DNA of 39,130 nucleotides, taken from NCBI GenBank assembly GCA_020026225.1, contig JAHHQU010000020.1, positions 1-39,130 of the forward strand, read 5' to 3'. The notes beneath the pieces were generated by a model, which saw only the letters and a list, made by a program, of their open reading frames with translations, ran no database searches and was not told the origin of the DNA. Below are positions 24,425 to 32,127 of the stretch, in pieces. The translations under genes and the position numbers were made by a program. This DNA is from Phocaeicola sp. (GTDB lineage Bacteria; Bacteroidota; Bacteroidia; Bacteroidales; Bacteroidaceae). Every line of letters begins with the position of its first letter. The first letter of the stretch is position 1.

Positions 24425-26020
24425 TCAAAAACGGACACCAAGAGTAAATAGAGCCTGATGTCTTTCATTGGTCAACTTCGTAGCCTGCAAAGCCTCATCA
24501 CTGAAAGCATAGAAATCGGATTTGTAGATGTTATACTTGTATGCGGCATCTACATAAAACATTCTGCCATGATATCCCAAACCTAAAGTTAAGGTATTCT
24601 GTTCGAATTTATTGTTAAATTCTGTATCGGCACGCATGTCATTCCAGTTCAATGATTTGTAAGCGGACTTCTCAAAAGCTGCTGATGAATAGTTGTAACC
24701 GGCACGGATACTGAAAGCATCGGTAACACGAGTTTCCATACCTAATCTTAACGTATGTACTCCTTTCATGTCTTCATTCAAATACTGATTCTGATTTTCC
24801 ATATCGACACCGTCAACGTATCTCAGCTTTGCACTTGAATAGTCGGCATATTCGTATTCGGCACCCACCGCCATGATTCCGGCAAACGTAGTACCCATGT
24901 TCACATTGAACTTCCACGGAGTAACCAATTTATAATCTTGGAGGACTTCTCCATCGAGGTAATCAGAAAGGACTTCATTGACTTCAATCGTCTTCGAAGG
25001 ATCTTCTCTATCAGGTAATTCCGAATACATGGCTGTATTATAAATATCAGTCAACTCATACCAAATCGGGGTATGGACTGCAAATCCCAATCGGAAAGGT
25101 GAATCTTCCATAGGACGGAAGATTGCCCCCAATTTCACATCAAACCCAGTACCTTCGGTATGCATGGTATTCATCACATCATAATATCCCTCAATGTTAT
25201 CATCAAAGATGTTCTCAGAATAGATGGTAGAACGAGTATAATCCACATCATGAACTCCCAATGTCAAACCGAAATACATTCTATCCTGTACATTGACAGC
25301 AACATTGAAATCATATTGGTGAATTCCCCCTTCTTCACGAGAATTATAGTAATTCTGATCACCATACCATCCTATAGGCATTTCCTTTCCATCCTTGTCG
25401 GTTCCAATCCCAACCAAGTCTGTACGCACACCCATAACTCCCAAGTAAGGGTAATTCAATTCATTACGATAAGGCGACTTGCTATAATCATCTTTGGCAA
25501 GATCGAATGCATATATTTGCTCGAGGGCATCAATGGATTCCACCGCACCTCCGATAAGACCGCTCATCTGCCACGTCTGTGACATGCCATCCTCCAAAAG
25601 TCCACCTGCAGAAAACAGGTTATTGAAATTCTTGCTCTTATGATAATTGAAACCGAAGTTCAAATAACGCACATTGGTACGATTGCCGATTTTCATTGAA
25701 TACACGAAACCTGCCTGGTCAAACGAACCGGCAGTATGCGTTTCCTTCATGGTATTCCCCAAAAAGTCAGACTTTACCTGATTGTTATTGAAGCCAAAAG
25801 AAGCAGAAAAATCATTTCTTCTGAACAAGCCGATACCAGCAGGGTTTGTTCCGATGACTGAGACATCTGCACCCAAGGCACCCATGGCACCTCCCATTCC
25901 TACAAATCGAGCGGTACCATTTAATTCTGTATCTATCAAACGATGAGCATCATAGCCGGTCTGTGCAAAAGCTGTAGCCGACATCAGTGCCATCGACATT
26001 ATTAATTTGACTGATTTCAT
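24425..26020 (-). CDS. OmpP1/FadL-type outer-membrane protein
   Basis: 531 aa. Signal peptide MKSVKLIMSMALMSATAFAQ. The N-terminal GTARFVGMGGAMGALGADVSVIGTNPAGIGLFRRNDFS is the hallmark of the OmpP1/FadL/TodX-like branch often annotated as hemin receptor in Bacteroidetes. The last strand LFTLGVRF ends with Phe. FadL-like barrels let hydrophobic molecules cross the outer membrane by lateral diffusion; the ligand is unknown. It follows the Gly/Tyr/Trp-rich protein gene by 25 bp and is probably co-transcribed with it. Confidence 0.85.
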   Translation of the reverse strand: MKSVKLIMSMALMSATAFAQTGYDAHRLIDTELNGTARFVGMGGAMGALGADVSVIGTNPAGIGLFRRNDFSASFGFNNNQVKSDFLGNTMKETHTAGSFDQAGFVYSMKIGNRTNVRYLNFGFNYHKSKNFNNLFSAGGLLEDGMSQTWQMSGLIGGAVESIDALEQIYAFDLAKDDYSKSPYRNELNYPYLGVMGVRTDLVGIGTDKDGKEMPIGWYGDQNYYNSREEGGIHQYDFNVAVNVQDRMYFGLTLGVHDVDYTRSTIYSENIFDDNIEGYYDVMNTMHTEGTGFDVKLGAIFRPMEDSPFRLGFAVHTPIWYELTDIYNTAMYSELPDREDPSKTIEVNEVLSDYLDGEVLQDYKLVTPWKFNVNMGTTFAGIMAVGAEYEYADYSSAKLRYVDGVDMENQNQYLNEDMKGVHTLRLGMETRVTDAFSIRAGYNYSSAAFEKSAYKSLNWNDMRADTEFNNKFEQNTLTLGLGYHGRMFYVDAAYKYNIYKSDFYAFSDEALQATKLTNERHQALFTLGVRF

Positions 26021-26045
26021 TTCTTTCTAATTTAAATTCAATAAC

Positions 26046-27227
26046 TTATCTTCTACGTATACCTCCGCCACTGCGTCCTGAAGAAGTTCCTACACTATGT
26101 CTTGAACCTCCACCTGAGTTGAAGCTACCGCTTCTGTAGCTGCGTGAAGATGAACCTCTTGAGAAGGAAGAATCATATTCTTTACGAGTATAGCTTCTAT
26201 TCGAATTATATGAGCCGCCTCGATTGATTGAATTGCCTCTTGTACTACTTGGACGAGTATAAACTCTGTTGGCACGAGAAGTAGACTGAGTAGGACGTGA
26301 GTAAACCCCACCTCTGCCACGTACACCGTTTGTATTGCGAGAAGAACGGTCTATTGCACTGCTGCTTCTCACAACTCTACCGCCAGTACGGCCATTCCGA
26401 TCTCGTGTGCTGACTATCGTACGACCCGAAGAAATCCTGTCATTTCTGCCAGATGCAAGGCCCTCATGTCGATATGAGAATCCTGATTCAGCACGTCGGT
26501 TATTATAATGGTAACGAGGCCCTGCATAATAAGAACCTCCCCATCCATAGGAAGGATAACATCCATACCAGCCACCCCAGTAGCCGCCATAATAACCATA
26601 CCAAGAAGAAGCATACCAGCCACTATAATACCAAGGAGAAGTCCATCCCCAACTGAATCCCCATCCCGGACCGTAAAAGCCGGTTGACCATCGCCAATCC
26701 CACCACAAACGATTCGTATAAGTAGGGAATACATAAGCATAAAGACCATCGTCATATACATTCCAATCATAAGATGGATAAGCTCCGTAAACGACATCCC
26801 AATACAATGGACTGCTTACAGGAATAGCGTAACGCGGATTACGGAAACGAATCAGACGAGTCGCATATTCATAATCACTTTGCGAACCTTCAAATCCATT
26901 GACCCATTCACCTCGTTCACCGTAAGGTTTTTCTTCTACAAGAAGGGTATCGTTATGGAAAGAGAACTTATTATCTCTGGAAGTATATCTACGGTTATAC
27001 TCATCTACACTGCGCGTATTGCCCTTTACATCCTTCACTACCAAATGAGTTCCAGCAGGCAATTCATTCACCGTTTTATTCATTACCTGTCTTGGAACAA
27101 TTCCTACCTTTTCCTTTACTTCCTTCTTATTCTTTTTAGGAATAAAGTAAAGGTCATCACTGTTCTGTGCCATTACCAGCCACGGCAAGCAGGCCACAAG
27201 CATCGAAACTAAAAATCTACCTTTCAT
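26046..27227 (-). CDS. Secreted Gly/Tyr/Trp-rich and Arg/Ser/Gly-rich protein
   Basis: 393 aa from ATG 27227; the longer frame begins with GTG 27254 and is less likely because the signal peptide MKGRFLVSMLVACLPWLVMAQ starts exactly at the ATG. Residues about 30-150 look folded. About 150-235 is extremely rich in Trp, Tyr and Gly (WGFSWGWTSPWYYSGWYASS). About 250-393 is low-complexity Arg/Ser/Gly/Asn, with repeated SYNSNRSYTRK-like pieces, and ends GGGIRRR. I know no function. It may bind glycans, nucleic acids or other surface material, or form a coat. It has its own promoter and lies upstream of an OmpP1-type gene. Confidence 0.75.
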   Translation of the reverse strand: MKGRFLVSMLVACLPWLVMAQNSDDLYFIPKKNKKEVKEKVGIVPRQVMNKTVNELPAGTHLVVKDVKGNTRSVDEYNRRYTSRDNKFSFHNDTLLVEEKPYGERGEWVNGFEGSQSDYEYATRLIRFRNPRYAIPVSSPLYWDVVYGAYPSYDWNVYDDGLYAYVFPTYTNRLWWDWRWSTGFYGPGWGFSWGWTSPWYYSGWYASSWYGYYGGYWGGWYGCYPSYGWGGSYYAGPRYHYNNRRAESGFSYRHEGLASGRNDRISSGRTIVSTRDRNGRTGGRVVRSSSAIDRSSRNTNGVRGRGGVYSRPTQSTSRANRVYTRPSSTRGNSINRGGSYNSNRSYTRKEYDSSFSRGSSSRSYRSGSFNSGGGSRHSVGTSSGRSGGGIRRR

Positions 27228-27273
27228 AATCAATTCCAATTTTATAGATTTCACAATCTCTTTTTATCCATTA

Positions 27274-27303
27274 CAAAATTAAAAATATAAAAAACCATAC
27301 AAA
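27274..27303 (-). promoter_or_regulatory. Promoter of the Gly/Tyr/Trp-rich protein operon
   Basis: Minus strand: TTTG (27303-27300), 18 bp, TAATTTTG (27281-27274). Both boxes match the consensus. The leader to ATG 27227 is about 42 nt. Confidence 0.65.
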
Positions 27304-27308
27304 ATAGA

Positions 27309-27413
27309 AAATCCCTATTTCAAGATAGGGATTTCCCTATTTCCACCCCACTTTCCATCCAAATTTTCCCCTGTCGGGAAACTTCTTTTCCCTCCAGACA
27401 TACGAGGGAAATG
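27309..27413. repeat. Cluster of four inverted repeats with TCCC/GGGA cores
   Basis: AAATCCCTAT/ATAGGGATTT (27309-27318, 27325-27334), ATAGGGA/TCCCTAT (27325-27331, 27334-27340), TTTCCC/GGGAAA (27365-27370, 27376-27381) and TTTCCCT/AGGGAAA (27387-27393, 27405-27411) lie between divergent promoters. The first two share an arm, so they exclude each other. Confidence 0.6.
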
Positions 27414-27446
27414 AAAGGAGAACGGTGTTCTTTCGATTATTATACT

Positions 27447-27454
27447 TATCTTTG
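27447..27454 (+). promoter_or_regulatory. -7 box (TATCTTTG) of prmA
   Basis: TATCTTTG lies 26 bp before ATG 27481. No clear -33 TTTG is present at normal spacing. Confidence 0.6.
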
Positions 27455-27480
27455 TCACTATAAATAAAAACTCTTTTAAT

Positions 27481-28326
27481 ATGAAATACTTCAAAGTAAC
27501 TTTTACTGCACAGCCGTGCAACGAAATTGTCACCGATGTCATTTCTGCCCTGATGGGTGAAATAGGTTTTGAAAGTTTCGTAGAATGTGAAAACGGAGTG
27601 GAAGCGTATGTACAGCAGTCACTTTTTGATGAAAGCCAGATGCAGACAGTACTTGCAGATTTTCCTCTCCCCGACACGACCATCAAATACACGATAACAG
27701 AACCGGAAGACAAAAACTGGAATGAAGAATGGGAAAAGAATTTCTTCCAGCCCATCGTTATTGAAGATCGTTGTGTTATCCACAGTACTTTCCATAAAGA
27801 CTACCCGAAAGCGGAATACGATATTTTGATTAATCCACAAATGGCATTCGGCACTGGACACCATGAAACAACCAGTTCCATTTTGGGAGAACTTCTGGAT
27901 GCAGACTTGAAAGGAAAATCAGTTTTGGATATGGGATGTGGCACTTCTATCCTTGCTATTCTGGCCAGCATGAGAGGAGCCGACCCGGTTACCGCCATTG
28001 ACATAGACGATTGGTGTGTCAACAATTCAAGAGACAACATCGCCTTGAATCACATTGACAACATCACCGTTGAATTGGGAGACGCTTCCCTTTTGAAAGG
28101 ACGCAAACCATTCGACATCATCATCGCCAACATCAACCGAAATATTTTATTGAACGACATGCCTGCCTATGCTTCCTGCATGCACAGCGGTTCCGAACTC
28201 TATATGAGTGGCTTCTATGTTCAAGATATTCCGGTCATCCGTGAGAAGGCCGAAAGTCTCGGTATGGAATTTGTCCATAACCGTGAAAAGAACAACTGGA
28301 CAGCCGTTAAATTCATCATGAAATAA
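27481..28326 (+). CDS. prmA: Ribosomal protein L11 methyltransferase
   Basis: 281 aa. The substrate-recognition N-domain (KVTFTAQPCNEIVTDVISAL...) leads into INPQMAFGTGHHETTSSI and the SAM-binding motif LDMGCGTSILAILA, with the acidic AIDIDDWCV and the NxxR-type FDIIIANINRNILL. PrmA trimethylates L11 at Lys side chains and the N-terminus. It is cytosolic and monocistronic. It converges with the GH25 gene, with only 4 bp between stop codons. Confidence 0.94.
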   Translation: MKYFKVTFTAQPCNEIVTDVISALMGEIGFESFVECENGVEAYVQQSLFDESQMQTVLADFPLPDTTIKYTITEPEDKNWNEEWEKNFFQPIVIEDRCVIHSTFHKDYPKAEYDILINPQMAFGTGHHETTSSILGELLDADLKGKSVLDMGCGTSILAILASMRGADPVTAIDIDDWCVNNSRDNIALNHIDNITVELGDASLLKGRKPFDIIIANINRNILLNDMPAYASCMHSGSELYMSGFYVQDIPVIREKAESLGMEFVHNREKNNWTAVKFIMK

Positions 28327-28330
28327 AAAG

Positions 28331-29260
28331 TCACCGCTTTTTCGAAGGACTGGGGATGGTCAACATCTTCAGTTCTTCTAAAGAGCCATTAAAGACGTTC
28401 AAGTCAACCTTTCTACGCACTCCGGGCAATGTACCCACATCGGTGTGCTGCCAGAATCTCCATTCTCCCTCATAACGCACAGAGTCAACATAATAGTGTG
28501 CTATCCAATAAGGATACGTATCAAAAATAGAATCTTTCAAATAACGTGTCTTGAACTTATAAGAAGTATAAAGAATCGGTTTTACCTTATAATACTCTTC
28601 CACCCGTTTCAGCCATATTTTCAAGTCGCCGCACAACTTTTCCATATCCCGAGAACGAGTTTCAATGTCCAATACAGGAGGCAAGTCCCCCGGTTCCAAC
28701 TTCACGGATTGAATAAAGAAATCCGCCTGTCGCTCCGGACTGGTTTTCGGGTTATAAAAATGATAGGCCCCTCGGATAAATCCATTTTTCTTTGCCGCTG
28801 CAAAATTGTCCGAAAAATTCTCATCACTGAAGTCTCCTCCTTCGGAAGCCTTCATGAACACAAAACGGATAGGGAAAGGAGTATTCTGAGTACTCTGAAG
28901 CATTTTCCAGTCGATGATTCCCTGATGATGAGAGATATCAAACCCATGCACCTGATAACCGTATGGAAGGCAAACGCCATAAGCCTTCAGTCCATAACAC
29001 GGTTTCCACCGGTACGCATACGGACGAATGAAAAAATAATAACAGGAAATGACGATGAGGACAGCCGCTACTCCCATAGCCACATAATGCCCCCACAGCA
29101 GCATATCTTCTGACACCTTCCCCTTCTTTTTCTTCTCCTTCTTCACAGGAGCCTTTTTACGAGGTTTGGCAGCAGCATGCTTTGTCGACGAGGTACGTTT
29201 TCGGACACCCGTCTGTTTCCGATCCTTATTCACCACCAAGATGGGCGGTTCTTTCACCAT
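28331..29260 (-). CDS. Membrane-anchored GH25 lysozyme
   Basis: 309 aa. A very basic cytoplasmic tail (Lys/Arg/Pro-rich, residues 1-50) and one membrane helix (about 54-78) precede a GH25 domain. Catalytic residues are visible as Asp108 in HGFDISHHQG and Asp198/Glu200 in PVLDIETRS. FVFMKASEGGDFSD and GFIRGAYHFYNP are also typical. GH25 enzymes cut the MurNAc-GlcNAc bond of peptidoglycan, here facing the periplasm. The type II membrane anchoring suggests housekeeping cell-wall turnover rather than a phage lysin. Confidence 0.92.
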   Translation of the reverse strand: MVKEPPILVVNKDRKQTGVRKRTSSTKHAAAKPRKKAPVKKEKKKKGKVSEDMLLWGHYVAMGVAAVLIVISCYYFFIRPYAYRWKPCYGLKAYGVCLPYGYQVHGFDISHHQGIIDWKMLQSTQNTPFPIRFVFMKASEGGDFSDENFSDNFAAAKKNGFIRGAYHFYNPKTSPERQADFFIQSVKLEPGDLPPVLDIETRSRDMEKLCGDLKIWLKRVEEYYKVKPILYTSYKFKTRYLKDSIFDTYPYWIAHYYVDSVRYEGEWRFWQHTDVGTLPGVRRKVDLNVFNGSLEELKMLTIPSPSKKR

Positions 29261-29286
29261 AACAATCTTCAGAGTTTATAGATATA

Positions 29287-29336
29287 AAAAACACCACAGC
29301 TGCACCAATTGGAACGTGCTTAACTGCGGTGTTTTT
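29287..29336 (-). terminator. Terminator of pfp
   Basis: AAAAACACCACAG (29287-29299) and CTGCGGTGTTTTT (29324-29336). The single A/C mismatch read on plus becomes a G-U wobble in minus-strand RNA, and a T-rich run follows on that strand. It therefore serves the minus-strand gene. Confidence 0.85.
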
Positions 29337-29371
29337 ATTAGTTTATCAAATATTGATAGTTTTGAAGCAAA

Positions 29372-31015
29372 TTATTTCGCTTGTTCCAACTGCAAAGTCT
29401 TAGTAGGCTGGTCGCATACTTCAGTTGGGCCGAAGTACTGGATAGGACCTGGGTAAACGTAAGCAGTTTCTTTAGCCCATGTAGCACGTTTAGCAGCGAA
29501 TTCCTTGAAAGGAGCACCGTCCAAACGAACCAAAGCTTTCTGGATAACTGGTTTCATTTCGCCGTGACGACGTTCCATGTTCATCATCATAGTGATAGGC
29601 ACACCACCTGCGATCCATTCAGCAGCAGGAGCAGTTGTGTTACGTACTGATGACATGTAACCAGTCTTACCATTAGCGATCAACATAGAAGCTGTGAAAC
29701 CTAATGAGTAGCAGTAGTCAGCATCAAAGTTAGATGGAGCAGCGCAACGACCTTCGTAACCGAAGAAGTGGTGCTGAGCAGCGAACTTGCCAACATATTT
29801 GCCTTCTGCCTTCCATGCAGCCAACTTAGTGCCAACCATTTCAGACAACAATTTTTCAGTTTCGATCAAAGAAACCTGAACGTTTCCGTGTGGGTCACGG
29901 TCAAGTGACAACTGACGAGCTACGCCTTCTGGAAGAGAAGCATAGATATCAGCGTTTTCTTTAGACAACTTGCTGATGATGTATTCGCGCTGTTTAGAAC
30001 GCTTGATGTTGTTGAATTCTTCACCGTTAGTAGCCAAGAAGTCGTTCAATTCAGCGATCAAACGTTTCATAGCTGGGATGAATTCGATCAAACCTTCTGG
30101 AATCAAAACAGTACCGAAGTTGTTGCCGTCAGCAGCACGGTCAGCTACTACCTGAGCGATGTAAGTTACTACATCATCCAAAGACAATTCTTTAGTTTCA
30201 ACTTCTTCTGATACGATACATACGTTAGGCTGTACCTGAAGAGCACATTCCAAAGCGATGTGAGATGCTGAACGACCCATCAATTTGATGAAGTGCCAGT
30301 ATTTACGAGCTGAGTTACAGTCACGCTGGATGTTACCGATTACTTCAGCATAAGTCTTACAAGCTGTATCGAAACCGAATGAAGTTTCAATCATTTCGTT
30401 CTTCAAGTCACCGTCGATAGTCTTAGGGCAACCGATTACCTGGATACCGTAGTTCTTAGCAGCATAGTATTCAGCCAATACACAAGCATTAGTGTTAGAG
30501 TCATCACCACCGATGATAACAACAGCCTTAATGCCGAGTTCTTTCAAGATTTCATAACCTTTTTCGAACTGTTCTACAGTTTCCAATTTTGTACGACCAG
30601 AACCGATGATATCGAAACCACCTGTATTACGATATTCGTCAACGATTTCAGAAGTCAATTCAATATATTTATGGTCTACCAAGCCACCAGGACCCATCAA
30701 GAAACCATACAATTTATTGTTTGGGTTTAATTTTTTAATACCATCAAACAAACCAGAGATAACATTGTGACCACCAGGAGCCTGACCACCTGAAAGGATT
30801 ACACCAACGTTCATGTCAGCAGTGTTAGCAGCAGAGCCTTCAACGAACTGAATCAATGGCATGCCATAAGTGTTAGGGAACAATTTTTTGATAGCATCCT
30901 GGTCTGCTACAGACTGAGTAGCTTCGCCTTCTTTTACTACAACTGCACCAGTCAATGCTTTAGGCAATTTTGGCTGATAAGCAGCTCTTGCAATTTGTAA
31001 TGCACTTTTTGTCAT
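29372..31015 (-). CDS. pfp: Diphosphate--fructose-6-phosphate 1-phosphotransferase
   Basis: 547 aa, the long PPi-PFK type. VILSGGQAPGGHN (72-84), IIGGDDSNTN (167-176) and GCPKTIDGDL (195-204) are visible. Asp172 in GGDD and Lys198 in PKTID are the residues that favour PPi over ATP. The enzyme phosphorylates fructose 6-phosphate with PPi, reversibly; some homologues also use sedoheptulose 7-phosphate. Codon bias resembles tkt and rpiB, so expression is probably high. Its promoter in 31016-31100 is not clear; GAAATTTG near 31062-31069 on minus is a weak candidate. Confidence 0.95.
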   Translation of the reverse strand: MTKSALQIARAAYQPKLPKALTGAVVVKEGEATQSVADQDAIKKLFPNTYGMPLIQFVEGSAANTADMNVGVILSGGQAPGGHNVISGLFDGIKKLNPNNKLYGFLMGPGGLVDHKYIELTSEIVDEYRNTGGFDIIGSGRTKLETVEQFEKGYEILKELGIKAVVIIGGDDSNTNACVLAEYYAAKNYGIQVIGCPKTIDGDLKNEMIETSFGFDTACKTYAEVIGNIQRDCNSARKYWHFIKLMGRSASHIALECALQVQPNVCIVSEEVETKELSLDDVVTYIAQVVADRAADGNNFGTVLIPEGLIEFIPAMKRLIAELNDFLATNGEEFNNIKRSKQREYIISKLSKENADIYASLPEGVARQLSLDRDPHGNVQVSLIETEKLLSEMVGTKLAAWKAEGKYVGKFAAQHHFFGYEGRCAAPSNFDADYCYSLGFTASMLIANGKTGYMSSVRNTTAPAAEWIAGGVPITMMMNMERRHGEMKPVIQKALVRLDGAPFKEFAAKRATWAKETAYVYPGPIQYFGPTEVCDQPTKTLQLEQAK

Positions 31016-31159
31016 AATTTTACTTATTTATAAGGTGTATAATAAATCCACTTTTGTGCAAATTTCGTTTTTTTTTCGGACATACGAAAACCTACGAGCA
31101 AAAAAACTCCCACAAAATAGAAAAATACATAGAATGCTTTAATATTGGCGAAAAAACAC

Positions 31160-31167
31160 TATCTTTA
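31160..31167 (+). promoter_or_regulatory. Possible promoter of the 91-aa protein/plsC operon
   Basis: TATCTTTA (one mismatch to TAnnTTTG) with TTTA 18 bp upstream (31138-31141). ATG follows at 31211. Confidence 0.4.
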
Positions 31168-31210
31168 CGTCCAGATAATTTTAATTTATTCACTTTAAAC
31201 GATAAAGATT

Positions 31211-31486
31211 ATGGCTAGTAGAAGAAATTTAAAGAAAAATGTAAATTATATCTCAGACGTATTGGCAGGTTTATGCATGATTGAAAGAATCAACGCTAAA
31301 GAAGAAAATATCCAAGCTATTGACGACTTGTTCTTGAAGGTTGTCAGCACACGCATGGACATCATCAGCCGCATCAGCCATACAGAATCTGGTTCAGTCA
31401 AGATGTTTTATAAAAAATTGAGAGAAGATTTCAACTCTGCAAACGCTGAAGTATTCAACAAGCTGAACGAACTTTCTGGAAAATAA
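31211..31486 (+). CDS. Small helical protein of unknown function
   Basis: 91 aa with no signal peptide or membrane segment. The sequence (MASRRNLKKNVNYISDVLAG... MIERINAKEEN... RISHTESGSVKMFYKKLRED) predicts three to four amphipathic helices and a basic N-terminus. I do not recognise a named domain. It lies 1 bp before the acyltransferase, so the two are probably co-expressed; no functional link is evident. Confidence 0.75.
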   Translation: MASRRNLKKNVNYISDVLAGLCMIERINAKEENIQAIDDLFLKVVSTRMDIISRISHTESGSVKMFYKKLREDFNSANAEVFNKLNELSGK

Positions 31487-31487
31487 G

Positions 31488-32042
31488 ATGAAGAAAGCGA
31501 TATTCAGTTTCATCTACTTCAAATTATTAGGATGGAAGGCCGACATTCAAGTACCCGATTTTGAGAAATGCATCATTTGTGCAGCACCTCACACTTCAAA
31601 TTGGGATTTGTTCATAGGAAAGCTCTTTTACGGAGCAGTGGGCAGAGATGCCGGCTTCTTGATGAAAAAGGAATGGTTCTTTTTCCCTTTAGGCTGTTTT
31701 TTCCGATGGATGGGTGGCATTCCCGTCTTTCGAGGCAAACACACTTCCATGGTGGATGCAATTATTGAAACGGCCAAAAAGAGCAAATCATTCCATCTGG
31801 CCATCACACCGGAAGGTACACGGTCGGCTAACCCCAATTGGAAGAAAGGTTTCTACTACATTGCCTTAGGAGCAAACATTCCCATCGTTCTTTACGGCAT
31901 TGATTATAAAAAGAAATGCATCACGGGAGGAAAAGTAGTGATTCCAACGGGAGATTTCGAAAAGGAAATGAAAGAAATCAAACTTTTTTTCAAAGATTAT
32001 CAAGGGAAGTATCCTGAAAAATTCGATATAGGAGAAGTTTAA
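31488..32042 (+). CDS. PlsC-like 1-acyl-glycerol-phosphate acyltransferase family protein
   Basis: 184 aa, short for the family. The catalytic HxxxxD is present as HTSNWD (35-40) in CAAPHTSNWDLFIGK. GGIPVFRGK and TPEGTRSANPNWKKGFYYIA (EGTR motif) complete the PlsC domain. Such enzymes acylate lysophospholipids or related acceptors at the cytoplasmic membrane face. The compact form without N-terminal helices is common in Bacteroidetes, and the acceptor is uncertain. A terminator follows at 32051. Confidence 0.88.
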   Translation: MKKAIFSFIYFKLLGWKADIQVPDFEKCIICAAPHTSNWDLFIGKLFYGAVGRDAGFLMKKEWFFFPLGCFFRWMGGIPVFRGKHTSMVDAIIETAKKSKSFHLAITPEGTRSANPNWKKGFYYIALGANIPIVLYGIDYKKKCITGGKVVIPTGDFEKEMKEIKLFFKDYQGKYPEKFDIGEV

Positions 32043-32050
32043 ATTTAAAG

Positions 32051-32104
32051 CACAGATTATACTGTCAATCTATTTTTGTAGAAGATGAGAACGTATAATC
32101 TGTG
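32051..32104 (+). terminator. Terminator after the acyltransferase gene, with a -7-like box in the loop
   Basis: CACAGATTATAC (32051-32062) pairs perfectly with GTATAATCTGTG (32093-32104), followed by TTTTTTT. The 30-nt loop contains TATTTTTG (32071-32078), a TAnnTTTG match that could be the promoter of the following gene. Confidence 0.8.
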
Positions 32105-32127
32105 TTTTTTTATCCACCTGCCTCATC

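Noticed and set aside
27228..27254. GTG 27254 as the start of the Gly/Tyr/Trp-rich protein
   Set aside because: ATG 27227 begins a standard signal peptide, and the extra nine residues would spoil its short basic n-region.
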